Source: Nocardia rhizosphaerihabitans
Lineage (GTDB): Bacteria; Actinomycetota; Actinomycetes; Mycobacteriales; Mycobacteriaceae
Direction of reading: 5' to 3'
Assembly (NCBI RefSeq): GCF_014646295.1
Contig: NZ_BMNE01000007.1
Location: forward strand, 186,001-250,000
Length of the DNA stretch: 64,000 nt
Under the pieces are notes generated by a model. It saw only the letters and a program-made list of their open reading frames with translations, ran no database searches and had not been told where the DNA came from. Shown here one piece after another: positions 19,896 to 29,461 of this stretch; the first letter of the stretch is position 1; each line of letters opens with the position of its first letter. The position numbers were made by a program, and so were the translations under genes.

Positions 19896-22682
19896 TCAAT
19901 CCGCTGACGGTGCACCCATGGGTTCGTGACCGGTATGACGGCGCAGCGCCCAGCGGCGGATTTCGTCGGCTCCCCAGACGATCACCGGATAGGGGGCGGC
20001 GAAGGCAAGCATGTCGGGAGTCAGTGCCGCGGTGCTGAGGACGGCTTGTAGCGGTGGCAGATAGATGATGGCCGCGGCGAGAGCGAGTTCGAAGGCGATG
20101 CCCCACAGCAGCAGGGGGTTGGACAACACACCGATCGATCGCAGGGACACTCGCTCGGTGCGGGCAGCGAAGGCCGTGCCGATCTGCCCGGCGACGAGTC
20201 CGAGGAAGGTCATGGTGGTCGCCTGCTGGTAGGCGTGATGCAGCGGCTCGCCGGGACCGGTGGGCTCACCGGGCTGCCACCCGGCACGTACAAGCACATA
20301 GAAGAACCCGGCCATGGCCAGTACCGCGCAAATGACACCGACGAACAGCCAAGCACGCAGCAGCATGGGGCCGCTGATCACCGACTCGGCGCGTGAGCGC
20401 GGGGGTTTGCGCATGAGGCCTGGTTCGGACGGCTCGCGACCGAGTGCCAGCGCGGGCAGAGTTTCGGTCCCGACGTCGAAGGCCAGCAACTGCAGCACAG
20501 TCAGTGGTAGTGGGATCGCGCCGCCGGACAGCGCGAACACCATGAAGGGTGTGATCTCCGGGGTAGCGTGGGCGAAAATGTAGAAGATGAACTTGCGGAT
20601 GTTGTCATAGACCCGCCGACCGGCCCGTACCGCGGCGATGATGGTGGCGAAGTTGTCGTCGGTGAGCACCATGGTGGAGGCTTCCCGCGCGACGTCGGTA
20701 CCGCTGCGGCCCATGGCGATCCCGACATCGGCGCGACGCAGGGCGGGTGCGTCGTTGACGCCGTCTCCGGTCATTGCCACGACGTGCCCGGTCTCGCGGA
20801 GCGCATCGGCGATGCGGAGTTTCGCTTCCGGAGACGAGCGGGCGAAGATCAGATCGTCGTCGCCGTCGAGAAGTGCATCGAGGTCGTCCTCGCTCATCCG
20901 ATCCAGTTGACTGCCGGTGACGACAGTGGGTTCGGTGCGGGTGATCCCGACCTGCGCGGCCACGGCTGCGGCCGTGAGGCCGTGGTCGCCAGTGATGATG
21001 ATGACGCGGATGCCGGCGGTGTGACAGGCGGTGACCGCCGCGACCACCTCGGGTCGCGGTGGATCGAGCATCGCGACCAGACCCAGCAAAGTCAGTTCCC
21101 GTTCGGCCTGGTCGCTGCTCTGGGGCGGCGTTGCGGAGTCGTCGATGCCGCGTTCGGCGACCGCCAGCACACGCAACCCGCGCCGGGCCAGACTATCGAC
21201 TTGGTCGGCTAGTGCATGCCTGCGCGCCGCTGTGAGTGGCTGTCGTGCGCCGTCGGCGTCGAGTTCGCTGCTACAGCGAGGCAACAGCGATTCCGGCGCG
21301 CCTTTGGCGTGCACGCGCACGCAACCACCGCTGCCTTGGTCCAGGGTCGACATCCGTTTGCGGGCAGAGTCGAAATGGAACTGGCGTAACCGCCGCCATC
21401 CGAGCGCCTCCGAATCCCCTGGGACGCCTAGCGCGGCGGCGGTGGCGAGCATCGCGATCTCGGTCGGGTCGCCGACCGCGTCGCCCTCGCCGGAGCCGAG
21501 GTGTGCGTTGTTGCATGCGGTCATCGCTATAGCCAGTCGAGTGAGTGTCGTGTCCGATCTCGGCTGTTCGATGGTGAGATCAACGATTCCGGTGCTGGTA
21601 GCGGCCACCGTGCACCGCATACGATTCTCGGTCAGTGTGCCGGTCTTATCGGTGCAGATCACATCTGTGGCCCCGAGGGTCTCCACCGCGCTCAGCCGTT
21701 TGACCACCGCACCGCGACGTGCCAATTCCCGAACCCCGATTGCGAGCGCCAAGGTGATGACCGGCAACAAGCCTTCGGGGACGTTGCCGACCAACAGTCC
21801 GACGGCGAAAACGACCGCGTTCAGAAACGAAAGACCCGCGGCCAAGGTCGCGAGCGGAATGAACGCCACACCGAGCAGAACCGACACCAACGCGATCAAC
21901 CACGCCACTCGCCGGACCTGGTGCTCGAGCGGGCTCTCTTCTCGCTCCACCCGCTCCGACAAGGCCGCGATTCGGCCGAGTTCGGTCTGCATGCCGGTGG
22001 CAAACACGACAGCACGGGCTTCACCCTCGGTACAGACCGTGCCGCTGAACACCAGGTCCCTCGCGTGCAGCAGCGGGACCTGATGGTCGACCAGATCCGC
22101 CGCGCGGAACACCGGCATCGATTCCCCGGTCAGCGCCGATGCATCAACCTCGATTCCACCATCGAGTAGGCGAGCGTCCGCCGAGATCCGATCGCCTTCG
22201 CTGATGAACAGCACATCGCCGGGCACCAGTTGCGCTACATCGACATCACAGACCGAACCGTCGCGCAGCACTGATGCACGCATCGGCAGATAGGCCGCCA
22301 GCGCCTCCACGGCCTTCTCCGCTTGCTGCTCCTGTACAAACGCGAACGCCGCGTTGATCACGATCACCACAACGATCGCGATCGCGATCGGCACGATGCC
22401 GACCGCCCAGGCCAGCCCCGTCGCCGCCCACAACAGCAACGCCAGCGGATGAGTGAACTGCCGAATCAGCTCTCGCGGCCACTGGCGACGACCTCGTCGA
22501 TGCAGCTGGTTCGGCCCGACGTGCTCCAATCGCCGACGCGCTTCCCGCGCGGTCAAGCCTGATCGCGCGCTCCGCAGGTCACGCAACAGCAGGTCGACTT
22601 GCTCGGTCGGATCCAGCCGAACACCGGACTCAGCCTCGACACTTTCGACGCCCACAGCGCCGTTGCCGATATCGTCAGACAT
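19896..22682 (-). CDS. CtpF-like P-type cation ATPase
   Basis: A 928-residue P2-type ATPase in the inner membrane. N-terminal cation-ATPase domain with ARRRLEHVGPNQL, actuator-domain TGES at 185-188, phosphorylated Asp345 in DKTGTLTEN, the TM4 ion-site segment VGNVPEGLLPVITLALA, hinge TGDGVNDAPALRRADVGIAMG, and six C-terminal TM helices. Family members export Ca2+ or alkali cations; mycobacterial CtpF is DosR-controlled. The spectrum cannot be fixed from sequence. It ends the dormancy-type island and is transcribed away from a small membrane protein gene. Confidence 0.9.
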   Translation of the reverse strand: MSDDIGNGAVGVESVEAESGVRLDPTEQVDLLLRDLRSARSGLTAREARRRLEHVGPNQLHRRGRRQWPRELIRQFTHPLALLLWAATGLAWAVGIVPIAIAIVVVIVINAAFAFVQEQQAEKAVEALAAYLPMRASVLRDGSVCDVDVAQLVPGDVLFISEGDRISADARLLDGGIEVDASALTGESMPVFRAADLVDHQVPLLHARDLVFSGTVCTEGEARAVVFATGMQTELGRIAALSERVEREESPLEHQVRRVAWLIALVSVLLGVAFIPLATLAAGLSFLNAVVFAVGLLVGNVPEGLLPVITLALAIGVRELARRGAVVKRLSAVETLGATDVICTDKTGTLTENRMRCTVAATSTGIVDLTIEQPRSDTTLTRLAIAMTACNNAHLGSGEGDAVGDPTEIAMLATAAALGVPGDSEALGWRRLRQFHFDSARKRMSTLDQGSGGCVRVHAKGAPESLLPRCSSELDADGARQPLTAARRHALADQVDSLARRGLRVLAVAERGIDDSATPPQSSDQAERELTLLGLVAMLDPPRPEVVAAVTACHTAGIRVIIITGDHGLTAAAVAAQVGITRTEPTVVTGSQLDRMSEDDLDALLDGDDDLIFARSSPEAKLRIADALRETGHVVAMTGDGVNDAPALRRADVGIAMGRSGTDVAREASTMVLTDDNFATIIAAVRAGRRVYDNIRKFIFYIFAHATPEITPFMVFALSGGAIPLPLTVLQLLAFDVGTETLPALALGREPSEPGLMRKPPRSRAESVISGPMLLRAWLFVGVICAVLAMAGFFYVLVRAGWQPGEPTGPGEPLHHAYQQATTMTFLGLVAGQIGTAFAARTERVSLRSIGVLSNPLLLWGIAFELALAAAIIYLPPLQAVLSTAALTPDMLAFAAPYPVIVWGADEIRRWALRRHTGHEPMGAPSAD

Positions 22683-22705
22683 CCGAGCACCTCGCTGTCA
22701 TCGCT

Positions 22706-22900
22706 TCAGCGACCCCGCCGCCCGATGTGACACCGCCTCGCGTGCGGAATCTCCTGTTCAGCACGACCGGGATCACCGCCGCCGATCGGCGGGTACAGGC
22801 GTCGTTCAGGCCCGAGGATCGTGTCCGAACACAATGCCGACGCGGCGCCTACACCGACACCGACAGCAACGAGCGGAACCACCACTTCAACCGCATGCAT
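22706..22900 (-). CDS. Small membrane-anchored protein
   Basis: A 64-residue ORF with AAAGGAG before an ATG at 22900. An N-terminal hydrophobic stretch AVEVVVPLVAVGVGVGAASA is followed by a polar tail. It lies 23 bases upstream of the P-type ATPase start and on the same strand, so it is probably co-transcribed. Function unknown. Confidence 0.45.
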   Translation of the reverse strand: MHAVEVVVPLVAVGVGVGAASALCSDTILGPERRLYPPIGGGDPGRAEQEIPHARRCHIGRRGR

Positions 22901-23558
22901 CGACCGCTCCTTTCTGCTCCCAGTGCAGCTGATGCGCTCGACCCGCGACCAGGACCAAAGGTCACACAACGCGACGCCCTCGGACTCCTGTGCCAACCCG
23001 AGCGTGCCCCATGCCGCCTTCGCGCGGTCCCGCGCTCTTTCGATCCCGATCTGCCCCAGGTGGTCGTAGCCGACCGCTGTTGTGAACGCATCGAGCAACG
23101 CCCGCTGCGCGTTCGGCCAGTCCCCACCCCCACGCAGTCTCGACTCGGTCCGAGCAGCCGGTCGCAGGCCACCGGACGAAGGAAACCTGCCGTGATGGCC
23201 CGCGACCAACGGCCACACTCAATTGCGTTGCGCTGCCGACCATCCCACCTGATCAATAAGCTAATTGTCCTCGGGCTGCCCCACCAGCAATCTAGCCGCG
23301 CCACCTCGGACAAGATTCGCGACCGTACCGCGGGTAGTCGTTGAATTCGCGAAGGCTCGCACAGCCGTATTGCATCTTCCGCGACTGAATACATGTCCTT
23401 AACTGACCGCCCGCGCCAAGGTGACACAATTCTGTTTGAGTGGCTGGCCTCGTTGTCGACGCCAGCCACTCACCACATGGTGAGCGCGGCCCAGCGCCCT
23501 GCGGCCGGGCGCCCAAAGCTTGCGTCGGCCACGATCAGCGTCACTCCGGTGCGGCTCT

Positions 23559-24548
23559 TCAGCGGCGCGGTTGGAGGGTGGGGTCAGTAGTCGGTGCAGG
23601 GCGGTGGGGGTGTGACCCAGGTGTTCGCGGACGGTGCGGGTCAGGTGTGCCTGGTCGGCGAAGCCGAGGTGTGCGGCGAGGTCGGCGAGGCTGGTTTCTC
23701 CGTCGGTGATCCGGTCGAGGGCCTGCCCGACTCGTATCCGCGGCTCCCTGGACGACCGGCGCCGGGCTGGTGCGCATCAGCCACAGCACAGCGGCGAGCG
23801 TCAGCACCCAGCCGATCACTTCGATAAGCAGATGATCTGTCGCATTGGGGACCGATTGCAGCAGGTACACCCGGACGCTGTTGATCGCTCCGTGCGTCAT
23901 GACTGCCGGCCAGACACTCCCCGACCGCCAACGAAGTGCGAGCAGCAACGGCGCCCACGGCAGCATGCCAACGAAATAGATGACGATATCCCACGGTGGG
24001 CGGTCTCCGATGACGGCAATCACCGGCAGGTGCCAGACGATCCAGACCACACCGCTGACAAGGGCCAGCGGCCAGAAACCCCATGCCGCGGCGCGGGTCG
24101 CCAGCCAGCCGCGCCAGCCGAACTCCTCTCCGATAGCGAAGACCGACTGCATGAGGAAGACCGGGATGACCCATACTGTCGCCGCCAAGATCTGGTCGAG
24201 CGGGTTGAGCGGCCAGATCCCCAATGCCAGTGCGATGCAGGCCTGGACGGCGGCGATCGCGGTGATGAGGCCGATGCCGATGCCGGCCCACGTGGGTGTG
24301 CCGCGCCACCCGGTGGCGAATGTCTCTCGGAACGTTCCGGGTCGTCGGGCGAGCCACATGATGATCGCAGCGAGCAGCGGGGTCAGTTGCAGGATCGGAA
24401 CGATCAGGTTGTTGAAGTCCGTGGAGACGAGCCGAAAGACCATCGGAACAGACAGCGCGTAGCACAGCACGATGGCGATCGCGAAGAACCACGCGACATC
24501 GGTGACAGCCGATCCGGGAGAACTGCAGCGCGCACGGACTGTGGTCAT
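23559..24548 (-). CDS. CPBP-family intramembrane protease, 3' end altered
   Basis: A multi-TM protein with the three CPBP/Abi (CAAX-like protease) motifs: GEEFGWRGWL, WHLPVI and THGAINS. The coherent part runs to about residue 265 (VLWLMRTSPAP). After that the frame runs out of phase through the AraC remnant and gives an Arg/Pro-rich tail of ~65 residues without family similarity. The native 3' end has been replaced by recombination. The ATG at 24548 has AGAGGTGG upstream. CPBP proteins process membrane peptides, including bacteriocin-immunity functions; its role here is unknown. Confidence 0.72.
   Translation of the reverse strand: MTTVRARCSSPGSAVTDVAWFFAIAIVLCYALSVPMVFRLVSTDFNNLIVPILQLTPLLAAIIMWLARRPGTFRETFATGWRGTPTWAGIGIGLITAIAAVQACIALALGIWPLNPLDQILAATVWVIPVFLMQSVFAIGEEFGWRGWLATRAAAWGFWPLALVSGVVWIVWHLPVIAVIGDRPPWDIVIYFVGMLPWAPLLLALRWRSGSVWPAVMTHGAINSVRVYLLQSVPNATDHLLIEVIGWVLTLAAVLWLMRTSPAPVVQGAADTSRAGPRPDHRRRNQPRRPRRTPRLRRPGTPDPHRPRTPGSHPHRPAPTTDPTLQPRR
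23565..23770 (-). pseudogene. AraC-family regulator, C-terminal HTH only
   Basis: The minus strand encodes RVGQALDRITDGETSLADLA, then AHLGFADQAHLTRTVREHLG and HTPTALHRLL. This is the second helix-turn-helix of an AraC regulator. The N-terminal and first HTH portions are missing, and the fragment directly follows the CPBP protease gene in a different frame. It is a deletion or recombination scar. Confidence 0.7.
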
Positions 24549-24936
24549 GGCTGCCCACCACCTCTGACAACAGAATCCCTGCCTACCCGCCTTCGCTTCG
24601 ATCGCGACGTCGACAACCGGCCACGCACACCAGAATTCGTTGTTGGAGAGCAGGAATCTCGGTTCATGCACGGACCGTAGCAAGAGGTTTCGGTCTCCGA
24701 ATCCCGGAAAGACCCGGAAATTCACCCTGAAAAGGCCCCTACCCGACATCCTGCGCCGATGAATCAGCCGCCGAAAGCAGAAAACTGGCACGCGGTTGAC
24801 AACCGGACGACTGACTCGCCCGGGTATTGGGCGAGGTTCCATGCATCGGCGACTGGAAGGAGCAGTACGCCCACGACCGGCCACACTCATCGCTTCGCGA
24901 CCGGACCCCACGGGCCCACGCTGCAATCTGCACCCG

Positions 24937-25593
24937 CTAATCGGCTCGCACGCGTCTGGTGTCGTATGCCCACATCGCGATCTCGACGCGGTTGCGGGCG
25001 CCGAGCTTGCTCATCAACGATGCGACGTGGGTCTTGACCGTGCTCAGGCCGACGAAGAGCTCGATGGCGATCTCGGCGTTGGTCCGGCCGCGTGCCACCA
25101 GCGCGAGCACCTCCTCCTCGCGCCCGGTGAGCGGGTCGACGGGCTGGACCGGTACCACCGGCGCCTGGTCGGCGAAGGTCGCCAGCAGCCGGCGGGTGAC
25201 GTTGGGGGCGATCAGCGCGTCCCCGTTGGCCGCCGCGTGGATGGCCTGCACGAGGAGCTCCGGCCCGGCACCTTTGAGCAGGAAGCCGCGGGCGCCGGCG
25301 CGTAGGGCGCCGAGGACGTACTCATCGAGGTCGAAGGTGGTGATCACGACGACCGCCATCGGGCCCGTGACGCCTGGCCCGGCAAGGCGTCGCGTCACCT
25401 CGACGCCGTCGAGCCCGGGCATCCGGATGTCGACCAGGAGGACATCGGGACGCAGCCGGGTCGCCAGGTCGAGCGCTGCGAGCCCGTCTGCCGCCTCCCC
25501 CACGACCTCGAGGTCTGGTTGCGCGCCGAGGATCATCACCAGCCCGGTCCGGACCAAGTCCTGGTCGTCGGCTACTACCACACGAATGCTCAT
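24937..25593 (-). CDS. NarL/LuxR-type response regulator
   Basis: A 218-residue response regulator. The receiver domain has the acidic pair ADD (8-10), phospho-acceptor Asp55 in LLVDIRMPG, Thr in ITTF and Lys in FLLKGAG. The LuxR HTH begins at LTGREEEVLALVARGRTNAE and ends with KTHVASLMSKLGARNRVEIA. Its ATG overlaps the kinase stop codon (ATGA), so the pair is translationally coupled. Likely regulates nearby membrane proteins; target unknown. Confidence 0.93.
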   Translation of the reverse strand: MSIRVVVADDQDLVRTGLVMILGAQPDLEVVGEAADGLAALDLATRLRPDVLLVDIRMPGLDGVEVTRRLAGPGVTGPMAVVVITTFDLDEYVLGALRAGARGFLLKGAGPELLVQAIHAAANGDALIAPNVTRRLLATFADQAPVVPVQPVDPLTGREEEVLALVARGRTNAEIAIELFVGLSTVKTHVASLMSKLGARNRVEIAMWAYDTRRVRAD

Positions 25594-26729
25594 GCCAGCC
25601 CATCCACGGGCAGCACCGCCTCGACCACCCAACCACCGCCGGGCCCCGGCCCCGCGGAGAGCGACCCGCCGAGGAGCTGGGCGCGTTCGGCCATGCCCAG
25701 CAGTCCGAATCCAGGCTCCGGGACCGGCCCCGGCTCGGTCTGTCCATCGTCGCTGACCCGCAGCCTGACGGCGTCGCCGTCCCGGCGTACGTCGATCCCG
25801 ACGCGGGTCGCGCTCCGGGCGTGCCGTACGGCGTTGGTCAGTGACTCCTGCGCGAGCCGGTAGAGCGCGGCGTCTACGGGTCGTGCCAACCGGGTCGACG
25901 AACCGTCCAGCGAGACCTCGACGGTGGGCGTCGCGTCGGCGCGCGCCAGAGCAGGCAGGTCCGCGACACCCAGTTGCGGTGAGTAGGCGACGGCTTCCTC
26001 CGCACGCAGCACCCGCACCATGGATCTCATCTCTGCCAGGGTTCGCGACGCTTCGGACTCTATCGCGGCCAGGACCTCGGCAGCCTTCTCAGGCTGGATG
26101 GCGGCGACCACGCCACCGGCCTGCGCCTGCACCGCGATGGCCGAGACGTGGTGGGCCACGGTGTCGTGGAGCTCGCGCGCCAGCGCCATCCGTTCCTGAT
26201 TGCGGATCTCGCGCTGTTGGCGATGCCAGAGGTCCGCGCGGTAGCGGAACACCGCCGCCAGGGCGACGAACAACAGCAAGAGGACGCTTCCGCCGAAAAC
26301 GTCGGCCCAGCCCGCGGAGGAGGCGTACATCCCCAGTGCGACGACGACTGCCACGAACGCCGTCCCCGAGACGATCTCCCGTCCCGAACCCCACCGCACC
26401 AGGGAGTAGAGCAGGATCAAGTCGGCCATCATGGAGTAGAGGCCGAGGTCCCCGGCATGCGCAGTCAGCTGCAGGACCGAGAGCATCCCGGCGACGCCCC
26501 ACCCGACCAGGGCGGCCGTCAGGGGGCGGCTTCGCCGCCAGAGCAGGGCAGGCATCAGCGCCAGGGCGAGCACCACCACAAGGGGTCGCCAGGCCAAGTC
26601 CGTCGCAACGACGCCTTCGACCAAGGTGGCGGCCGCGAACACCCCCACCAGCAGCCAGTCGAGACGACCGATGGGCGGAGCGTCCCCAGGCCGCGGCTCA
26701 TGCCAGAGGGAGCGCCGGACAGTGACCAC
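25590..26729 (-). CDS. Sensor histidine kinase, HisKA_3 (NarX-like/DesK type)
   Basis: A 379-residue membrane kinase. The N-terminal half carries about five TM helices (for example LVVVLALALMPALL and GSVLLLLFVALAAVF) with no large extracytoplasmic domain. The phospho-acceptor is His188 in ARELHDTVAHHVSAIAVQA. ATP-binding signatures are ESLTNAVRHARS, SDDGQ and GFGLLGMAERAQLLGG. Coupled to the response regulator downstream. The 183-residue membrane protein transcribed divergently is a candidate target. Confidence 0.92.
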   Translation of the reverse strand: MVTVRRSLWHEPRPGDAPPIGRLDWLLVGVFAAATLVEGVVATDLAWRPLVVVLALALMPALLWRRSRPLTAALVGWGVAGMLSVLQLTAHAGDLGLYSMMADLILLYSLVRWGSGREIVSGTAFVAVVVALGMYASSAGWADVFGGSVLLLLFVALAAVFRYRADLWHRQQREIRNQERMALARELHDTVAHHVSAIAVQAQAGGVVAAIQPEKAAEVLAAIESEASRTLAEMRSMVRVLRAEEAVAYSPQLGVADLPALARADATPTVEVSLDGSSTRLARPVDAALYRLAQESLTNAVRHARSATRVGIDVRRDGDAVRLRVSDDGQTEPGPVPEPGFGLLGMAERAQLLGGSLSAGPGPGGGWVVEAVLPVDGLA

Positions 26730-26885
26730 GGCTTCAGCATAAGGATCGGCGCGCCTCGGCGTATCCGCTGAAAGTACGAGACAGAGACCATGCCATCGGC
26801 CAGGTGAACTCCAGCCTCCGGGCCGGTGTGCCCGGCGCCGGGCTCAGCGATCGTGGACCTACCGATCCGCCCGACAACGGAGCCC

Positions 26886-27377
26886 ATGATGAAAACACCT
26901 CAACCCACCACCACCCTGGAAGACCAGCCGATGCCGGTGCGAGCCAAGCTCGCCGCAGCGTGGACGAGCTTCATGTTCCTGTACGCCTACGTGGACATTC
27001 TCAACTTCTTCACGCCCGGCGTCGTCGAGGACATCCTCGACGGCAGGGTCTTCGAATTCGCTCTCTCCCAGACCTTTTCGACCACGGCGCTGATCCTCAT
27101 GGCGGTCCCGATCTTCATGGTCCTGCTGTCGATGACGCTGCCCGCCGGAGTGAACCGCATCGCGAACCTCATCGTGGCTTCGCTCTACGTCCCCGTCACG
27201 GTATTCAACGTGGTGGGCGCATCCTGGTTGTACTTCTACGGCCTCGGCATCGTCTTGGAAGTGATCCTTCTCGCCCTCATCCTGCGGTACGCCTGGACCT
27301 GGCCCCGCACCGCACCTTCGGCGACCATGGCGACCAGCCCGGATCCCGAAACCGTTCGCGCGCAGCAGCAAGCGTGA
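26886..27377 (+). CDS. Four-TM hypothetical membrane protein
   Basis: About 163 residues with four hydrophobic helices (SFMFLYAYVDILNFF, ALILMAVPIFMVLLSMTL, IANLIVASLYVPVTVFNV, LGIVLEVILLALILRYAW). The opening RAKLAAAWTSFMFLYAYVDI followed by FFTPG resembles actinobacterial DUF6326-type proteins. The ATG at 26886 is chosen; a second ATG follows directly. It is divergent from the two-component system, which often controls such neighbours. Confidence 0.65.
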   Translation: MMKTPQPTTTLEDQPMPVRAKLAAAWTSFMFLYAYVDILNFFTPGVVEDILDGRVFEFALSQTFSTTALILMAVPIFMVLLSMTLPAGVNRIANLIVASLYVPVTVFNVVGASWLYFYGLGIVLEVILLALILRYAWTWPRTAPSATMATSPDPETVRAQQQA

Positions 27378-27391
27378 ACCAAGAGCAGTGG

Positions 27392-28264
27392 TTACCCCGG
27401 ACTCCCCTTGGTGTCGGGCTTCTCGCCGCGAAGCGTCCGGTCGATCCATGCGATGACCTCGCCCAGGATGACCGGCCCCTCGGCTTCATCCTCCAACCCG
27501 TGGTAAACGCCCGGACAGGTCCGTAGTGTCGCCGACGGCACGAGGTCGACCACCCGGCGGCTGGCGGAGAGCGGATTGATCAGATCGGCGTCACCGTGAA
27601 CCACGAGCAGTGGTACGGCGACTCGGGTGGCAGCCGATGCCACGCGATCCATCTGTGCCAAGACGTCGATCGCGAAGCGTGCGGTCGCTCGCCCATGGAC
27701 CAAGGGATCGGCGTACCGTTCGGCGACGACGTCGGGGTCGCGATTGACACGCTCGAAGCGCAGCCCGTTCGGCAATGTCAGGGTGGCGAAGGCGCGGCCG
27801 AGGCTCCTGACCACGGCCACCTTGAGCCGCTGGTTCCGCAGCTCCGAGTCGAAAGCGGGTCCGGTCACCACCACCGCGGCCACGTCCGTCCCCGGCCGGT
27901 CCGCTGCGTAGAGGAACGCGTAGAGCCCGCCCAGGCTGTGGCCGTACAGCGCGACCGGTGCGCCGCCCGTTCGCGCACGCTCGTGTGCGATGAGATGGTC
28001 CACGGCCCGCGCCGTCGACTGGTATCGGACGTCGCCGCGGCGTCCTTCGGATCGCCCGAATCCTTCGTAGTCCATGGCAACCACGGAAAAACCAGCCGCG
28101 GTGAACAACCGAGCCGTGCTGTCGTAGCGGGCGGCGTGCTCGCCGAGACCGTGCATGATGACGACACTGGCCCGCGGTGGCCCGCTCGGGACCCAGCGAA
28201 GTGAGGTGAGTCGGGGGCCGCCGCCGTCCGGTGTGAAGGAGTCGACGATGGGTGAGTTGTTCAC
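27392..28264 (-). CDS. Alpha/beta hydrolase, monoacylglycerol-lipase-like
   Basis: A 290-residue lysophospholipase/monoglyceride-lipase-type hydrolase. The oxyanion segment is MHGLGEHAARY, the nucleophile Ser110 is in ALYGHSLGG, the Asp is in VVHGDADLINP and the His is in CPGVYHGLEDE, a complete triad. No signal peptide; probably cytosolic or membrane-associated. It ends 14 bases from the convergent membrane-protein gene. The AraC regulator just upstream on the same strand may control it. Confidence 0.85.
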   Translation of the reverse strand: MNNSPIVDSFTPDGGGPRLTSLRWVPSGPPRASVVIMHGLGEHAARYDSTARLFTAAGFSVVAMDYEGFGRSEGRRGDVRYQSTARAVDHLIAHERARTGGAPVALYGHSLGGLYAFLYAADRPGTDVAAVVVTGPAFDSELRNQRLKVAVVRSLGRAFATLTLPNGLRFERVNRDPDVVAERYADPLVHGRATARFAIDVLAQMDRVASAATRVAVPLLVVHGDADLINPLSASRRVVDLVPSATLRTCPGVYHGLEDEAEGPVILGEVIAWIDRTLRGEKPDTKGSPG

Positions 28265-28330
28265 GAGCAGTTCCTTTCTGGTCTGCTCGAGCCTCGCCGC
28301 TTCCCCTCGGTCCAGGATTGGACCAACCTG

Positions 28331-29086
28331 CTAGGTCGGCAGGATCTCCCAACGGATCGTGCTGAACGCGGTGGGAGGGCCGCCGAAGGTTCGGCGACAC
28401 GTCCTCGTGAGATGGGAGCTGTCGGTGAACCCCGCCAGGTGAGCCGCATCGGTGAGCGTCCGTCCCTGCGCGACCGCTGCGGTCGCCCGGAGCAGCCGGA
28501 GCCATCTCACGTAAGCCCGGAAGGTGATTCCGAGGTCCTGGGCGAAGAGATGGGACAGCCGGCTCTCCGACAGATGAACGCTCGCGGCGAGGTCGCGAAG
28601 CCGGATGGGTCGTGAGTCCAGCTCGGTCTGAAGGCGGGTGCGCGCGGCGGCGACTCCCGGATGAAGCGGGTGCGAGGTGTTTCCGGGAGAGCGCAGGCGT
28701 CCTTCCACGTACGCGCTGTGACCCTTGGTCAAAGTCTGTCCCGCGTGATCCCAGGCGCGAGCGTGGGACGGATCATCGACCAGCTCGATCAGCTCGGCAC
28801 CCAGGGAAGACTCGGGCTCGACGTGCGCCACGACGCCCCAGGCCCCGGCGGCGCTGAACGCGTGCGACTGATCGGCGGGAACGATCGCCGCGTTCGTACG
28901 TCGCTGACGACCCTGGAGATCCTCGATGACGAACGTCCCCTGGTGGGCGACGGCCACCTGCACGGAGTGGTGAGAATGTCCCGGCAGACTTCCCAGCGGA
29001 CCCTCGATCTCGAGCACACCGGGACGCAAGCGCCCTATGCCAGACCACCGCGAGATCAATGGCTGTCGCTCGTCCGACGCGTGCAT
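28331..29086 (-). CDS. AraC-family transcriptional regulator
   Basis: About 251 residues. An N-terminal cupin-like sensing region (LPGHSHHSVQVAVAHQGTFV, IVPADQSHAF) is followed by two HTH motifs (LRDLAASVHLSESRLSHLFA and TLTDAAHLAGFTDSSHLTRT) and the family ending RTFGGPPTAF. I place the start at the ATG at 29086 because similarity begins shortly after; longer starts at 29167 and 29218 are open. It is transcribed towards the hydrolase gene 67 bases downstream. Confidence 0.85.
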   Translation of the reverse strand: MHASDERQPLISRWSGIGRLRPGVLEIEGPLGSLPGHSHHSVQVAVAHQGTFVIEDLQGRQRRTNAAIVPADQSHAFSAAGAWGVVAHVEPESSLGAELIELVDDPSHARAWDHAGQTLTKGHSAYVEGRLRSPGNTSHPLHPGVAAARTRLQTELDSRPIRLRDLAASVHLSESRLSHLFAQDLGITFRAYVRWLRLLRATAAVAQGRTLTDAAHLAGFTDSSHLTRTCRRTFGGPPTAFSTIRWEILPT

Positions 29087-29461
29087 CGGCTGAAATATAC
29101 GCGGCACGGGAGCGCTGCGACACCGCCGCGAAACGGCGGCCCCCGAATCGTCACCGTGGATGGACATTACACGGCCGGTGACACACCCGATACCAGCGAG
29201 AGTCCACCATGCCGACACCGTTCGATGACAGCGGCTACGCCTCAGCGCCGGCTCGACGTGACGTCATCGAGAGGTTCCGTCTGAGAAGCGGTCACGGCCG
29301 ATCGGTCTTCCCAGGACCGCGCCGTCGAGGTTACGAAACAGAAGAGGACACCGCCCGGATGACCTCACAACAACACCATTTCAGGAATCCGATCCGCCTG
29401 CGCGCTGGCGGTATCTCCCTGCGGCGCTACGAGGTTTCTCGACTCGATCGGGGTCCCGATA

